Source: Actinomadura logoneensis (GTDB lineage: Bacteria > Actinomycetota > Actinomycetes > Streptosporangiales > Streptosporangiaceae). From it: DNA of 34,012 nt. Position 1 is the stretch's first letter; every line of letters starts with the position of its first letter. The notes under the pieces were generated by a model. That model did not search any database. It worked only from the letters and a program-made list of their open reading frames with translations, and was not told the origin of the DNA. Positions 8,053-15,617 of this stretch are shown here, in pieces. The position numbers and the translations under genes were made by a program. The DNA lies in the NCBI RefSeq assembly GCF_003428695.1, contig NZ_QURH01000255.1, forward strand, positions 1 to 34,012, read 5' to 3'.

Positions 8053-8643
8053 ATGACACAACCGCGCACCGACACCAAGAGCCACCTGCACGAATACCTC
8101 GTCGCGGGCCGTGACGCCCTGCTCTGGAAGCTGGAGGGGCTGTCCGAGTACGACGTCCGCCGTCCGATGACCCCGACCGGGACCAACCTGCTGGGCCTGG
8201 TGAAGCACCTGGCGGGCGTCGAGTCGCTGTACTTCGGCGAGACGTTCGGCCGTCCCTTCCCCGAGCACCTGCCCTGGATCCAGGACGACGCCGAGGCGAA
8301 CGCCGACATGTGGGCGACCCCCGACGAGTCGCGCGCGGACATCCTCGGGCTGTACGAGCGGGTGCGCGCGTTCGCCGACGCGACCATCACCGAGCTCCCG
8401 CTGGACGCGCCGGGCCGCGTCCGCTGGTGGCCCGCCGAGCGCGCGGACGTGACGCTCGACCGGATCCTCGTCCACGTGGCGACGGAGGTGCACCGGCACG
8501 CCGGGCACGCCGACGTCGTCCGCGAGCTCATCGACGGGATGGTCGGGATGCGCGTCGGCCGGGAGAACATGCCCGAGAGCGACCTCGCCTGGTGGGCCGA
8601 CTACCGCGACAAGCTGGAACAGGCCGCGAAGGCCGCCGGGTAG
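8053..8643 (+). CDS. DinB family protein (DUF664)
   Basis: This 196-residue protein has the four-helix DinB/YfiT-like pattern. GLVKHLAGVESLYFGETFGR carries the first conserved His. The later HVATEVHRHAGHADVVREL carries the second His cluster, and DLAWWADYRDKLEQAAK ends the domain. DinB proteins bind a divalent metal through three His; several actinobacterial members are linked to mycothiol-dependent chemistry, but the activity of this one is not predictable. It has a truncated paralogue at 7086. The start is the only reasonable ATG and is followed by MTQPRTDTKSHLHEYL. Confidence 0.85.
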   Translation: MTQPRTDTKSHLHEYLVAGRDALLWKLEGLSEYDVRRPMTPTGTNLLGLVKHLAGVESLYFGETFGRPFPEHLPWIQDDAEANADMWATPDESRADILGLYERVRAFADATITELPLDAPGRVRWWPAERADVTLDRILVHVATEVHRHAGHADVVRELIDGMVGMRVGRENMPESDLAWWADYRDKLEQAAKAAG

Positions 8644-8655
8644 AGGCGCGACGAC

Positions 8656-8717
8656 GCGGCGGGGAGCGCCGCGGTGATGCGGCGGGGAGCGCTGCGGTGA
8701 TGCGGCGCTGCGCTCCC
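8656..8717. repeat. Two 23-bp tandem repeats forming a terminator-like structure
   Basis: Units 8656-8678 and 8679-8701 differ at one position. GGGAGCG in the second unit can pair with CGCTCCC at 8711-8717. The element lies between the DinB gene and the convergent TetR gene and may end transcription from either side. Confidence 0.55.
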
Positions 8718-8726
8718 GGGCGGCGG

Positions 8727-9302
8727 TCAGCCCGTGAGGGTGACGGTGGTGGCGACGATCTCGCGGAGGGTCGCGTCGCCGCCGTCGCCGCTGGTGAAGT
8801 GCATGTGCGCGCTGCCGACGAGCATGAGGGCGAGGGTGTCGGCGCTCGCGCCGGGGGCGACGCGGCCGGCCGCGCGTTCGGCCTCCAGGTACTCCGCGAT
8901 CATGGCGGTGCCCTGGGTCAGGACGGGCAGCCCCGGCAGTCCGGCGGCGCGCAGCCGGGCGCGCAGGCCGTCCCGGGAGGTGACCAGCGCGACCATCGCC
9001 ACGGCCACGGGACTGAACAGCGCGGTGATCGCTGCGGTGAGGTTGCCGACCACCTCGCCGGTCCCGGCGGCGGCGACGAGCGCGGCGCGGTCCGCCTCGA
9101 CGCGCCGCGTCCGGTCCTCGACGAGCTCGGCGAGGAAGGCGTCGAAGTCGGCGAAGTGCCGGTGCAGGACGCCCTTGGCGACGTCCGCCTCGGCGGTGAC
9201 GGCGCGGCTGGTCAGCGCGTTCGGGCCGGCGGCCAGCAGGACGCGCTCGGCCGCGTCGAACAGGTGCTGGCGCGGGTCGCGGATGGCCACTCCGGTCGGC
9301 AT
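8727..9302 (-). CDS. TetR family transcriptional regulator
   Basis: This 191-residue protein starts at an ATG behind AAGGGGG. The N-terminal HTH spans roughly residues 12-60: FDAAERVLLAAGPNALTSRA, then AEADVAKGVLHRHFADFDAF, the usual TetR recognition helix region. The C-terminal part is helical and ligand-binding, with no assigned inducer. It is divergent from the methyltransferase at 9353. Two tandem palindromes in the 50-bp gap are the likely operators, giving autoregulation and control of the methyltransferase. Confidence 0.88.
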   Translation of the reverse strand: MPTGVAIRDPRQHLFDAAERVLLAAGPNALTSRAVTAEADVAKGVLHRHFADFDAFLAELVEDRTRRVEADRAALVAAAGTGEVVGNLTAAITALFSPVAVAMVALVTSRDGLRARLRAAGLPGLPVLTQGTAMIAEYLEAERAAGRVAPGASADTLALMLVGSAHMHFTSGDGGDATLREIVATTVTLTG

Positions 9303-9317
9303 GCGCGGCGGTCCCCC

Positions 9318-9360
9318 TTGTTGAGTGGGCAGGTGCCCATTAATGTGGGCGCATGCCCAC
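9318..9360 (+). promoter_or_regulatory. Leaderless promoter with two tandem TetR-type operators
   Basis: TGGGCA-GG-TGCCCA lies at 9326-9339 and GTGGGC-GCAT-GCCCAC at 9345-9360, with starts 20 bp apart (about two helical turns) on the common TGGGC core. TTGTTG (9318-9323) and TAATGT (9341-9346), separated by 17 bp, make a good -35/-10 pair. Transcription would start at about 9353, the A of the methyltransferase ATG. Binding of the divergent TetR protein would block both promoter and start. Confidence 0.75.
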
Positions 9361-10177
9361 TCTACCGTCCGGGCCGCCCCGTCCCTTCGCGGGGCGCGAG
9401 GCCCACCAGGCCCGCGAGATGGCCGAGTCGTTCGGCGCGTCCGCCGCCCGCTACGACCGCGCCCGGCCCGCCTACCCCCAGGCGCTGATCGACCGGATCG
9501 TCGCCGCCGCGCCCGGCCGGGACGTCCTCGACGTCGGCTGCGGCACCGGTATCGCGTCGCGCCAGTTCCAGGCGGCGGGATGCGCGGTCCTCGGCGTGGA
9601 CGCCGACGCGCGCATGGCGGAGTTCGCCCGCTCCCGGGGCCTGGACGTCGAGGTCGCGAAGTTCGAGGAGTGGGACGCGTCCGGCCGGACGTTCGACGCC
9701 GTCGTGTCCGCGACGACGTGGCACTGGCTGGAGCCGGACGCCGCCGCCGCGAAGGCCGCCGAGGTCCTGCGTCCGGACGGTGTGCTCGCCGCGTTCTGGC
9801 ACCTCTTCGAGCCCGAGTCCGAGGCCGCCGAGGCGTTCGCCCCCGTCTACTCCCGCGTCCTGCCCGAACTGGAGGCCCTGAGCCGTCCGAGGGCGAACTC
9901 GAACGGGGCGAAGGCCATCGTGGAAAGAGCGTCCGAGGGCATCCGCGCGACCTCCGCGTTCACCGGCCCGGAGACCTGGGAGTACGAGTGGACGCGCCGC
10001 TACACGCGCGACGAGTGGCTCGACCACGTCCCGACCACGGGGGTCGCCCCGCACATCCCCGCGCCGAAGATGGACGAGCTGCTGGACGGGCTCGGGCGGG
10101 CCATCGACGGCCTGGGCGGCTCGTTCACCGTGAACTTCACGACCAACGCGCTGGTGGCCGTCCGCCGGCATCCCTGA
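9353..10177 (+). CDS. Class I SAM-dependent methyltransferase
   Basis: This 274-residue protein has motif [15 protein letters not shown], the acidic motif [16 protein letters not shown], and motif IV-like [16 protein letters not shown]. The [16 protein letters not shown] segment before motif I is typical of a broad family of small-molecule methyltransferases. The predicted ATG lies inside the second operator palindrome and fits a leaderless start; a later ATG near 9419 (MAESFGAS) is the alternative. Expression should be controlled by the divergent TetR regulator, so the enzyme may modify or detoxify a compound sensed by it. A strong hairpin terminator follows 23 nt after the stop. Confidence 0.88.
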   Translation: MPTLPSGPPRPFAGREAHQAREMAESFGASAARYDRARPAYPQALIDRIVAAAPGRDVLDVGCGTGIASRQFQAAGCAVLGVDADARMAEFARSRGLDVEVAKFEEWDASGRTFDAVVSATTWHWLEPDAAAAKAAEVLRPDGVLAAFWHLFEPESEAAEAFAPVYSRVLPELEALSRPRANSNGAKAIVERASEGIRATSAFTGPETWEYEWTRRYTRDEWLDHVPTTGVAPHIPAPKMDELLDGLGRAIDGLGGSFTVNFTTNALVAVRRHP

Positions 10178-10200
10178 CACCGACCGTCCTCGCTACTCCT

Positions 10201-10233
10201 AACGGTCCGCCGGGTCGTCCGGCGGACCGTTTT
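10201..10233 (+). terminator. Rho-independent-type terminator
   Basis: A perfect 13-bp stem (10201-10213 with 10219-10231) closes a 5-nt loop GTCGT and runs into TTT. It lies just after the methyltransferase stop. Confidence 0.85.
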
Positions 10234-10509
10234 CGCCTGTCCCGGCGAGCTGCGGGCGCGCCGGACGACCTGGCCGTCGGTCGGGCGGACCTGGGGTTTC
10301 CCTTGATCGAGTTCCGGGGAACGACTCGGGGAGACATCACATCGTCGCTGGTCAGCCGAGGGTTGGCCGGATCTGGAGTGCGAACACGGTGGTGTTCGCC
10401 GCCGTCCGGTGCCGCGAGCGGCAGCCGGCGGTCACCAGGCGGGCGGCGGCCAAGAACGGGCGCCCTGCCGACGTCCGGACTCCCACGGGAACCGAGAAGG
10501 GCTCACTGG
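10234..10509 (+). promoter_or_regulatory. Upstream region of the collagen-like gene
   Basis: No convincing gene lies here. Two small dyads are visible: GTTCC-GG-GGAAC at 10311-10322 and GCGAACAC-GGTG-GTGTTCGC at 10380-10399 (perfect 8-bp arms). Either could be an operator or leader hairpin for the gene at 10510. GAGAAGG about 12 nt before the ATG is the probable ribosome site. Confidence 0.4.
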
Positions 10510-11157
10510 ATGAAGATCACTCGATGGCTCTCCACCACCGCTCTCACCGCAGCGGTCGGTGTCGGCGGCATCGCCGCCCAGCCGGCCTTCGGCGGCAGCG
10601 CCACCCAGCCGGCCTTCGGCCGCGACGGCGGCCACGCCACCCGGACCTCCTGCCCTCGACACCACTCACGGTGTCCGAGAACCTGCCACTGGCACGACCG
10701 GGGATGCTCGGGCTCCTGTCCTCGGCATGACGAGTGCTCGGGGCGGGTCGGCCCGACAGGCCCCGAAGGCCCGCCAGGACCCGAGGGCCCGCGCGGTCCG
10801 ACGGGCCCCACGGGACCGGCGGGTGCGCAAGGAGCGACAGGCCCCGCGGGAACGCAGGGAGCGACAGGCCCGACAGGCCCTACTGGTCCGACCGGCGCGA
10901 ACGGCGCCTCCGGACCCACGATCACGGTGAACGGCACCCCTGTCCCGACGAACGGGGTGGCCGTGGCCACGGCCCAGTGCCCCTCCGGCTACACGGTGGT
11001 CAGCGGCGGATACACACCCCAGCCCAACAGCTACGCGGGACTCGGGGAGAAGGGCCATCCCATCAACAACAACACCGGCTGGGAGGTCCCCACCACGCTG
11101 GACAACACTCCCGGTGCCACGATCACCGCCTGGGCGATCTGCCTGCCGGTCGGATAA
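10510..11157 (+). CDS. Secreted collagen-like protein with Cys/His-rich head
   Basis: 215 residues in four parts. Residues 1-28 look like a Sec signal peptide ([20 protein letters not shown], then IAAQPAFG). Residues 48-76 are Cys/His-rich, with Cys48, 55, 59, 66, 70 and 76 plus His51, 52, 60, 62 and 73. Residues 81-137 are 19 uninterrupted Gly-X-Y triplets, often Gly-Pro-Thr, the collagen triple-helix pattern. Residues 138-215 form a beta-rich C-terminal domain with [14 protein letters not shown] and a final [11 protein letters not shown], holding Cys157 and Cys211. The protein should be exported, and the triple helix would make it a trimer, with Cys-rich heads able to cross-link or bind metal. 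Function is unknown; an extracellular structural or adhesive role is an inference. It is a single gene. Confidence 0.82.
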   Translation: MKITRWLSTTALTAAVGVGGIAAQPAFGGSATQPAFGRDGGHATRTSCPRHHSRCPRTCHWHDRGCSGSCPRHDECSGRVGPTGPEGPPGPEGPRGPTGPTGPAGAQGATGPAGTQGATGPTGPTGPTGANGASGPTITVNGTPVPTNGVAVATAQCPSGYTVVSGGYTPQPNSYAGLGEKGHPINNNTGWEVPTTLDNTPGATITAWAICLPVG

Positions 11158-11179
11158 CTCGGGCACCTGGGGCGGCGGG

Positions 11180-11275
11180 GCGCGGGACGACCGTCCGGGC
11201 GAGGCCCGGGACGAGCATCCGCGCGAGGCGCCCGACGAGCGTCCGCGCGAGGCACGGGACGACCGTTCGCGAATA
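11180..11275 (+). repeat. Four imperfect 24-bp tandem repeats
   Basis: Units start at 11180, 11204, 11228 and 11252 and share a core GGGACGANCGTCCGNGCGAG. In the frame of the following SnoaL-like gene they read as octapeptides of the form A-R-D-[DE]-x-P-x-E, open from a GTG at 11114. Either the repeat is an intergenic array or that gene has an alternative repetitive N-terminus. Confidence 0.8.
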
Positions 11276-11284
11276 CTGGTCGGC

Positions 11285-11641
11285 ATGGATGCGAGAGCAC
11301 ACGCGGATCAGTGGCTGGCCGGTTGGGAAGCCCGCGATCTGGACGCCGTCATGGCGTGTTACGCGGAGGACGTCGACTTCGCGGCGGCCACGGTCGTGAC
11401 CCGCTGGGACCGTCCGGACGGACGGTTGCGGGGCAGGGCGGAGCTGCGCCGCCACTTCGAGCGGGGCCTGGAACTCGCGCCGGCGCTGCGGTTCACCGAA
11501 GAGGCGTTCCTGACCAGTCCCGGCGGATACGCCCTGCTGTACTGGCGCGAGAACGGCAACCGAGCTCTGGACGTCGTCGAACTGGACGAGCACGGTCAGG
11601 CGGCCCGAGTCCGGGCGTTCTACGAAAAGGCCCAGTCCTAG
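11285..11641 (+). CDS. SnoaL-like/NTF2-fold protein
   Basis: The ATG at 11285 gives 118 residues matching the usual size of the SnoaL-like superfamily: DQWLAGWEARDLDAVMACYA, then EDVDFAAATVV, then GRAELRRHFERGLEL, ending VVELDEHGQAARVRAFYEKA. The fold is a cone-shaped alpha+beta barrel used by small isomerases, dehydratases and binding proteins; the substrate cannot be told. The frame is open upstream to a GTG at 11114 through the octapeptide repeats, but the standard domain starts at this ATG. It is convergent with the MerR gene. Confidence 0.82.
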   Translation: MDARAHADQWLAGWEARDLDAVMACYAEDVDFAAATVVTRWDRPDGRLRGRAELRRHFERGLELAPALRFTEEAFLTSPGGYALLYWRENGNRALDVVELDEHGQAARVRAFYEKAQS

Positions 11642-11660
11642 CCGCTTCCGACGCCTTGCC

Positions 11661-11702
11661 GCGCCACCTCCTGGGCTTCTTCAGGCGTCCTGGAGGTGGC
11701 GC
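11661..11702. terminator. Inverted repeat between convergent genes
   Basis: GCGCCACCTCC (11661-11671) pairs perfectly with GGAGGTGGCGC (11692-11702) across a 20-nt loop. The right arm falls within the last codons of the MerR gene. It could act as a terminator in both directions. Confidence 0.5.
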
Positions 11703-12046
11703 TCGGTGGCCGCGATGAAGTCGTTCAGCGTCTCGCGGGTGCGGGTGAGCGTGTCGATGTGCTCGTCCAGGCCGCCCAGGCGGGCGCGGAGCATGTCGAT
11801 GAGCTCGGCGCAGGGTTCCACCACCGCGTCGGGGCCGGTGGCGCAGGGCAGGATGTAGGCGATGTCCTGCGTGGACAGCCCGGCCGCGAGCAGCCGCCGG
11901 ATCTGCGCCACGACCAGCACGCTGTCGGCGGCGTACTCGCGGTAGCCGTTCGGCCTCCGCTCCGGCGCCAGCAGCCCCTGGGTCTCGTAGTAGCGCAGCT
12001 GGTGCGCGTTCACCCCCGTCCTCCGGCTCAGCTCCCCGATCCGCAC
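11681..12046 (-). CDS. MerR family transcriptional regulator
   Basis: GTG start behind GGGGGAAG; 121 residues. It begins MRIGELSRRTGVNAHQLRYY, the classical MerR winged-helix start, followed by ETQGLLAPERRPNGYREY. A coiled-coil dimer helix spans roughly residues 80-118. Cys68 in ILPCATG and Cys78 in VEPCAEL are the only Cys and could sense a metal or thiol-reactive compound, though they do not form a known metal-binding set. It is divergent from the dehydrogenase at 12124, and the promoter between them has MerR-type geometry. Confidence 0.9.
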   Translation of the reverse strand: MRIGELSRRTGVNAHQLRYYETQGLLAPERRPNGYREYAADSVLVVAQIRRLLAAGLSTQDIAYILPCATGPDAVVEPCAELIDMLRARLGGLDEHIDTLTRTRETLNDFIAATERHLQDA

Positions 12047-12058
12047 CGCGCTTCCCCC

Positions 12059-12090
12059 TTGACCTTCATACCGGTGTGAACGTTGAGGAT
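12059..12090 (+). promoter_or_regulatory. MerR-type promoter/operator
   Basis: TTGACC (12059-12064) is followed by a 16-bp near-perfect dyad TTCATACCGGTGTGAA (12065-12080), and a weak -10 lies at about 12084-12090 after a 19-20-bp spacer. A dyad filling an over-long spacer is the hallmark of MerR-controlled promoters. It faces the dehydrogenase gene. Confidence 0.7.
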
Positions 12091-12123
12091 TCTGCCATCG
12101 GTCACCACGAAAAGGCGGAAACC

Positions 12124-12996
12124 ATGGACAACCACAACAGAACTCCCGTCACGGTCCTCGGCCTCGGGCTGATGGGGCGGGCACTGGCCTCGGCGTTCCT
12201 GCGCGCCGGTCATCCGACGACGGTCTGGAACCGGACGGCGTCGAAGGCCGAGGGGCTCGTCGCCGAGGGGGCGACCGCGGCCGGCTCGGTCGCGGACGCG
12301 GTCGCGGCGAGTCCGCTCGTGGTCGTGTGTCTCACCGACCACGCGGCCGTCCGCGACGTCCTCGACGCGACCGGTGGCTGGGACGGACGGGTCCTGGTGA
12401 ACCTCACGTCCGGGACGGCGCGGGACGCGGGCGACCTGGCGGCCTGGGCGGAGCGTCAAGGAGCCGCCTACCTCGACGGCGCGATCATGGCCGCGCCGGA
12501 TGTGATCGGCGGGGACGCCACCATCGTCTACAGCGGCCCTCGTGCCGTCTACGACGCGCAGGCGGCGACCCTGCTGAGCCTCGGCTCAGGGGCGCGGCAC
12601 CTCGGCGAGGATCCCACGCTCACCGCACTCCACGAGACGGCCGCCCTGAGCCTGATGTGGAACATGCTGAACGGCTTCCTGCACGGCGTGGCGCTGCTGA
12701 AGGCCGCGGGCGTGGACGCCTCGTCGTTCGCGCCGCTCGCCGTCCAGGGCGTCGAGACCGTCGCGGCCTGGCTCCCCGGTTACGCGCGGCAGGTGGACGA
12801 CGGCGAGTACCCCGGCCTGGACTCGTCCCTGAACACGCACGTCGCCGCGATGCGCCACCTCGTCGAGACCAGCGAGGCGCTCGGCGTCAGCGCGGAGCTG
12901 CCGAAACTGATCGAGGACATCGCCGGACGCGCCGTCGCCGAGGGACGCGGCGGCGAGGGATACGCGGTGCTGGTGGAGCAGTTCGCCAAGCCGTGA
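12124..12996 (+). CDS. NAD(P)-dependent beta-hydroxyacid dehydrogenase / imine reductase-like
   Basis: The ATG at 12124 (MDNHNRTPVTVLGLGLMG), behind AAAAGGCGG, gives 290 residues. The N-terminal Rossmann domain has GLGLMG and the NADPH-type loop WNRTASKA. Conserved VVVCLTDH, VNLTSGTARDAGDLAAW and AYLDGAIMAAP follow. The all-helical C-terminal dimer domain begins near HETAALSLMWNMLNGF. The pattern fits the 6-phosphogluconate-dehydrogenase-like family, closest to imine-reductase-like members often found beside MerR or HxlR regulators. It should be induced through the MerR protein encoded opposite. The natural substrate is unknown. Confidence 0.85.
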   Translation: MDNHNRTPVTVLGLGLMGRALASAFLRAGHPTTVWNRTASKAEGLVAEGATAAGSVADAVAASPLVVVCLTDHAAVRDVLDATGGWDGRVLVNLTSGTARDAGDLAAWAERQGAAYLDGAIMAAPDVIGGDATIVYSGPRAVYDAQAATLLSLGSGARHLGEDPTLTALHETAALSLMWNMLNGFLHGVALLKAAGVDASSFAPLAVQGVETVAAWLPGYARQVDDGEYPGLDSSLNTHVAAMRHLVETSEALGVSAELPKLIEDIAGRAVAEGRGGEGYAVLVEQFAKP

Positions 12997-13026
12997 CCGC
13001 GGAGGACCCTGGGGCTGGGCGGAAGG

Positions 13027-13076
13027 CCGCTCATCCCGTCGGCTGATCGTGCGTCAGCCCGAGGGTGGATGAGCGG
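13027..13076 (+). terminator. Two-tier hairpin after the dehydrogenase gene
   Basis: An outer perfect 10-bp stem (13027-13036 with 13067-13076) encloses an inner 6-bp stem GGCTGA (13041-13046) with TCAGCC (13054-13059). It lies 30 nt after the stop and just before the hydrolase promoter. There is no T tract. Confidence 0.5.
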
Positions 13077-13104
13077 GAGAAGCGGTCTCTGTAGCGTCCC
13101 CCGC

Positions 13105-14571
13105 ATGAGGAGATCACGTTGGGTGACACTCGCCGTCGCGGGACTGACCGCCACCGCCTCGGCTTCGGGAACCGCGCTCGCCGCGCCGTCCACCGCGCCC
13201 GCACCCGCTTGGGGGCCCTGTCCTGGCGGCGGGCGGGCGCGGTGCGCGGACGTCACGGTGCCGCTGTCGTGGGCCGACCCGCGCGGACGGATCATCACGC
13301 TCCGCCTGTCCCGCCTGTCCGCGCTCGACCGGAAACACCGGATCGGCACCCTGCTGGTCAACTTCGGCGGCCCCGGCGCGCCCGGCGCGGAGCTGGTCGC
13401 CGAGGGCGGCGAGGCTCTGATGCCCGCGCCGCTGCGGAACCGGTTCGACATCGTCGGCTTCGATCCGCGCGGCGTCGGCGCGAGCACCGCCGTGACCTGC
13501 GGCGGCCCGGCCCTTTCCGCCGACGTGCCGGTCTTCCCGCACTCCCCCGCCCAGTTCGCCTCGGTCCGGCGGCAGAGCGCGGCCTACGGGCAGTCGTGCG
13601 TCAGGAGCTCCCCGCCCGGCCTGGCCGCCCACGTCGACACTCCGAGCGCGGCCCGCGACATGGACGCGATCCGTGCCGCGCTCGGTGAGAAGAAGGTCAG
13701 CTACCTGGGGCTCTCCTACGGGACGTATCTCGGCCAGACCTACGCCCGCCTGTTCCCGCACCGCGTCCGCACGATGGTGCTGGACGGCGCGATGGACCAC
13801 GCCGTCGGCCCGCGCGACTTCCTCTACGAGGAAGCGTCGGCGCTGTCCACCGTGTTCCGCCGGTTCGCCGCCTGGTGCTCGGCGTCCGCGTCCTGCGCGC
13901 TGCACGGGCAGAACGTCCTCAAGGTCTGGGACGACCTGCTCGCCCGCGCCGCCCGCGCGCCGATCCCGGCCCCGAACACCAAGACCGGTCCGAAGGCGAT
14001 GGACGACCAGGCGATCCGGATGGTGCTGCCGAACCTGCTGATGTTCGGCCCGTCCGCGGTGCTCCCCTCGTCCTGGACGGTCCTGGGCGACGGCATCGCG
14101 CGCGCACGAGCGGGCGACGCGTCCGTCCTCGCCGACAACACCATGGTCGGCCAGCCTCAGGACGCCTACGCCGCCATCGGCTGCCAGAGCTTCCCGCCGC
14201 AACTGCGCGGCTACGCCGACACCGCGTCCCGCCTCCGGCACGTCCGCGCGATCTCCCCGCACACCGGCGGCGCGTCCGAGGCGTGGGCGCTGACCGACCT
14301 CTGCGCGTCCTGGCCCCTCCCGGCGTCCGACCCGTGGGGCCCGCAGCGGGTCACCGGGACTCCCCCGATCCTGATCACCAGCACCCGGTACGACCCGTCC
14401 ACCCCGCTGGTCTGGGCCCAGGGCCTGCACCGCGAGATCGCCCGCAGTCACCTGCTCGTGGCCGATACCAGCGGCCACACCGCCTTCTTCAATTCCGCCT
14501 GCGCCCGAACCGCCCAAGCGACCTACCTGGTGACCGGCACCGTCCCCACCACCCCGACCTGCACCTCGTAA
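13105..14571 (+). CDS. Secreted alpha/beta hydrolase, tripeptidyl aminopeptidase (TAP/Slp) family
   Basis: The ATG at 13105 gives 488 residues with a Sec signal peptide: MRRSRWVTLAVAGLTATASA, cleavage near ALAAP. TAGCGT (13092-13097) lies 7 nt before it, so the mRNA may be leaderless. Family marks are the oxyanion segment LLVNFGGPGAPG, VGFDPRGVGAST, nucleophile Ser in YLGLSYGTYLGQ, the acid in TSTRYDPSTPL and the catalytic His in DTSGHTAF. These define S33-type exported peptidases that trim N-terminal tripeptides or related substrates. Several Cys pairs suggest disulfides. It is convergent with the ADP-ribosylglycohydrolase gene. Confidence 0.87.
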   Translation: MRRSRWVTLAVAGLTATASASGTALAAPSTAPAPAWGPCPGGGRARCADVTVPLSWADPRGRIITLRLSRLSALDRKHRIGTLLVNFGGPGAPGAELVAEGGEALMPAPLRNRFDIVGFDPRGVGASTAVTCGGPALSADVPVFPHSPAQFASVRRQSAAYGQSCVRSSPPGLAAHVDTPSAARDMDAIRAALGEKKVSYLGLSYGTYLGQTYARLFPHRVRTMVLDGAMDHAVGPRDFLYEEASALSTVFRRFAAWCSASASCALHGQNVLKVWDDLLARAARAPIPAPNTKTGPKAMDDQAIRMVLPNLLMFGPSAVLPSSWTVLGDGIARARAGDASVLADNTMVGQPQDAYAAIGCQSFPPQLRGYADTASRLRHVRAISPHTGGASEAWALTDLCASWPLPASDPWGPQRVTGTPPILITSTRYDPSTPLVWAQGLHREIARSHLLVADTSGHTAFFNSACARTAQATYLVTGTVPTTPTCTS

Positions 14572-14589
14572 CCCGCCGTCCACGCGGGT
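14571..14589. terminator. Short bidirectional hairpin
   Basis: ACCCGC (14571-14576) pairs with GCGGGT (14584-14589) across 7 nt, exactly between the stops of two convergent genes. Confidence 0.35.
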
Positions 14590-15473
14590 CAGGCGCCGGA
14601 AACCCAGTCCGGAAGCGGCTCCACCGCGGCTCGCCACGCCTCGGGCAGTCGGCCCGGCTCCATCCCCGAGGCGACGATGCCGCCGACGATCGCGCAGGTC
14701 GTGTCCACGTCCCCGCCGGCGGACGCGGTCGTCCAGAAGGCCCGCTCGAAGTCGCCGAGGTTCCGGGCGGCGGCCCAGACCGCGAACGGCACCGTGTCGT
14801 GGGCGGCGACGGCGCGTCCGTTGCCGAGGACGCGGGCGACGGTCTCAGCATCCGACAAGGTCAGCAGCCGCCGCGCCTCCTGAAGCCCGTCGCGCACCGT
14901 CCCGGCCGGGACGAACTCGAGAACCCCGTCGATGAACGGTCCCGGCCGCCGCGGCCCCGACGCGGCGAGCGCTGCGGCGACGGCCACCGCGACCGCTCCC
15001 GCGACGGCCTCCGGGTGGGTGTGCGTGACGGTCGCGGAGAGCGCGGCCTGCCGAGCCGCCTCGGCCGGATCGTCCGCGAAGTACGCGCCGAGAGGAGCGA
15101 CACGCATGGCGGCCCCGTTCCCCCACGAGCCGGACCCGTCGAACGGACCGGCCGCCAGCTCGCGCCAGTCGCCGCCCTCCCGCACCAGCCTCAGCATCCG
15201 GTTCGTCGCGGGGCCGTACCCGCGGTCGAAGTCGTGCCGTTCGGCGAAGGACGCGGCGAGCGCGTCCTGCTCGACGCCCCCGTGGACGGCGAGGACGAGG
15301 TAGACCGAGCAGGCCATCTCGGTGTCGTCCGTCCACTGCCAGGGCGAGGGCGGCAGCGACCGGGCGTCCAGGTGCGGACGGTTGGAGGGAACGAAGAACT
15401 GGGAGCCGAGCGCGTCCCCGAGCGCCAGCCCGAGCAACGAGCCTCGGGCCCGCAGGAGTCGATCATGTGGCAT
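14589..15473 (-). CDS. ADP-ribosylglycohydrolase family protein
   Basis: The ATG at 15473 (MPHDRLLRARGSLLGLALGD), behind a GGGGGG tract, gives 294 residues; an upstream ATG at 15506 would add 11. Metal-binding motifs of the DraG/ARH family are present: GLALGDALGSQF, then WTDDTEMACS, and late GGDVDTTCAIVGGIVAS. The two Asp in each TDD/DVD motif bind the binuclear metal centre. The expected reaction is hydrolysis of ADP-ribose from a protein, nucleic acid or small molecule. No ADP-ribosyltransferase lies nearby, so the target is unknown. Confidence 0.9.
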   Translation of the reverse strand: MPHDRLLRARGSLLGLALGDALGSQFFVPSNRPHLDARSLPPSPWQWTDDTEMACSVYLVLAVHGGVEQDALAASFAERHDFDRGYGPATNRMLRLVREGGDWRELAAGPFDGSGSWGNGAAMRVAPLGAYFADDPAEAARQAALSATVTHTHPEAVAGAVAVAVAAALAASGPRRPGPFIDGVLEFVPAGTVRDGLQEARRLLTLSDAETVARVLGNGRAVAAHDTVPFAVWAAARNLGDFERAFWTTASAGGDVDTTCAIVGGIVASGMEPGRLPEAWRAAVEPLPDWVSGA

Positions 15474-15617
15474 CCCCCCATCGTCTCGCCCCGGACGCTC
15501 GAACACCGCACTTGAGTCGTGGCTTGATCGCTAGGGCCAGGGGATGCCAGGCGTCACCCCGCCGCGACATTCGGCGACCGCTTGCTCACTGTGCGAGCGC
15601 GAACGGACAATGTCCGT

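Noticed and set aside
5564-8056. An 830-codon open frame on the + strand
   Set aside because: It crosses the lipoprotein, Nudix and hydrolase genes in antisense and has a composition of Arg/Pro/Gly runs without any domain.
10318-10346. ECF sigma factor promoter GGAAC...CGTC before the collagen-like gene
   Set aside because: The spacing is 20 bp, longer than usual for such promoters, and GGAAC is part of a local palindrome.
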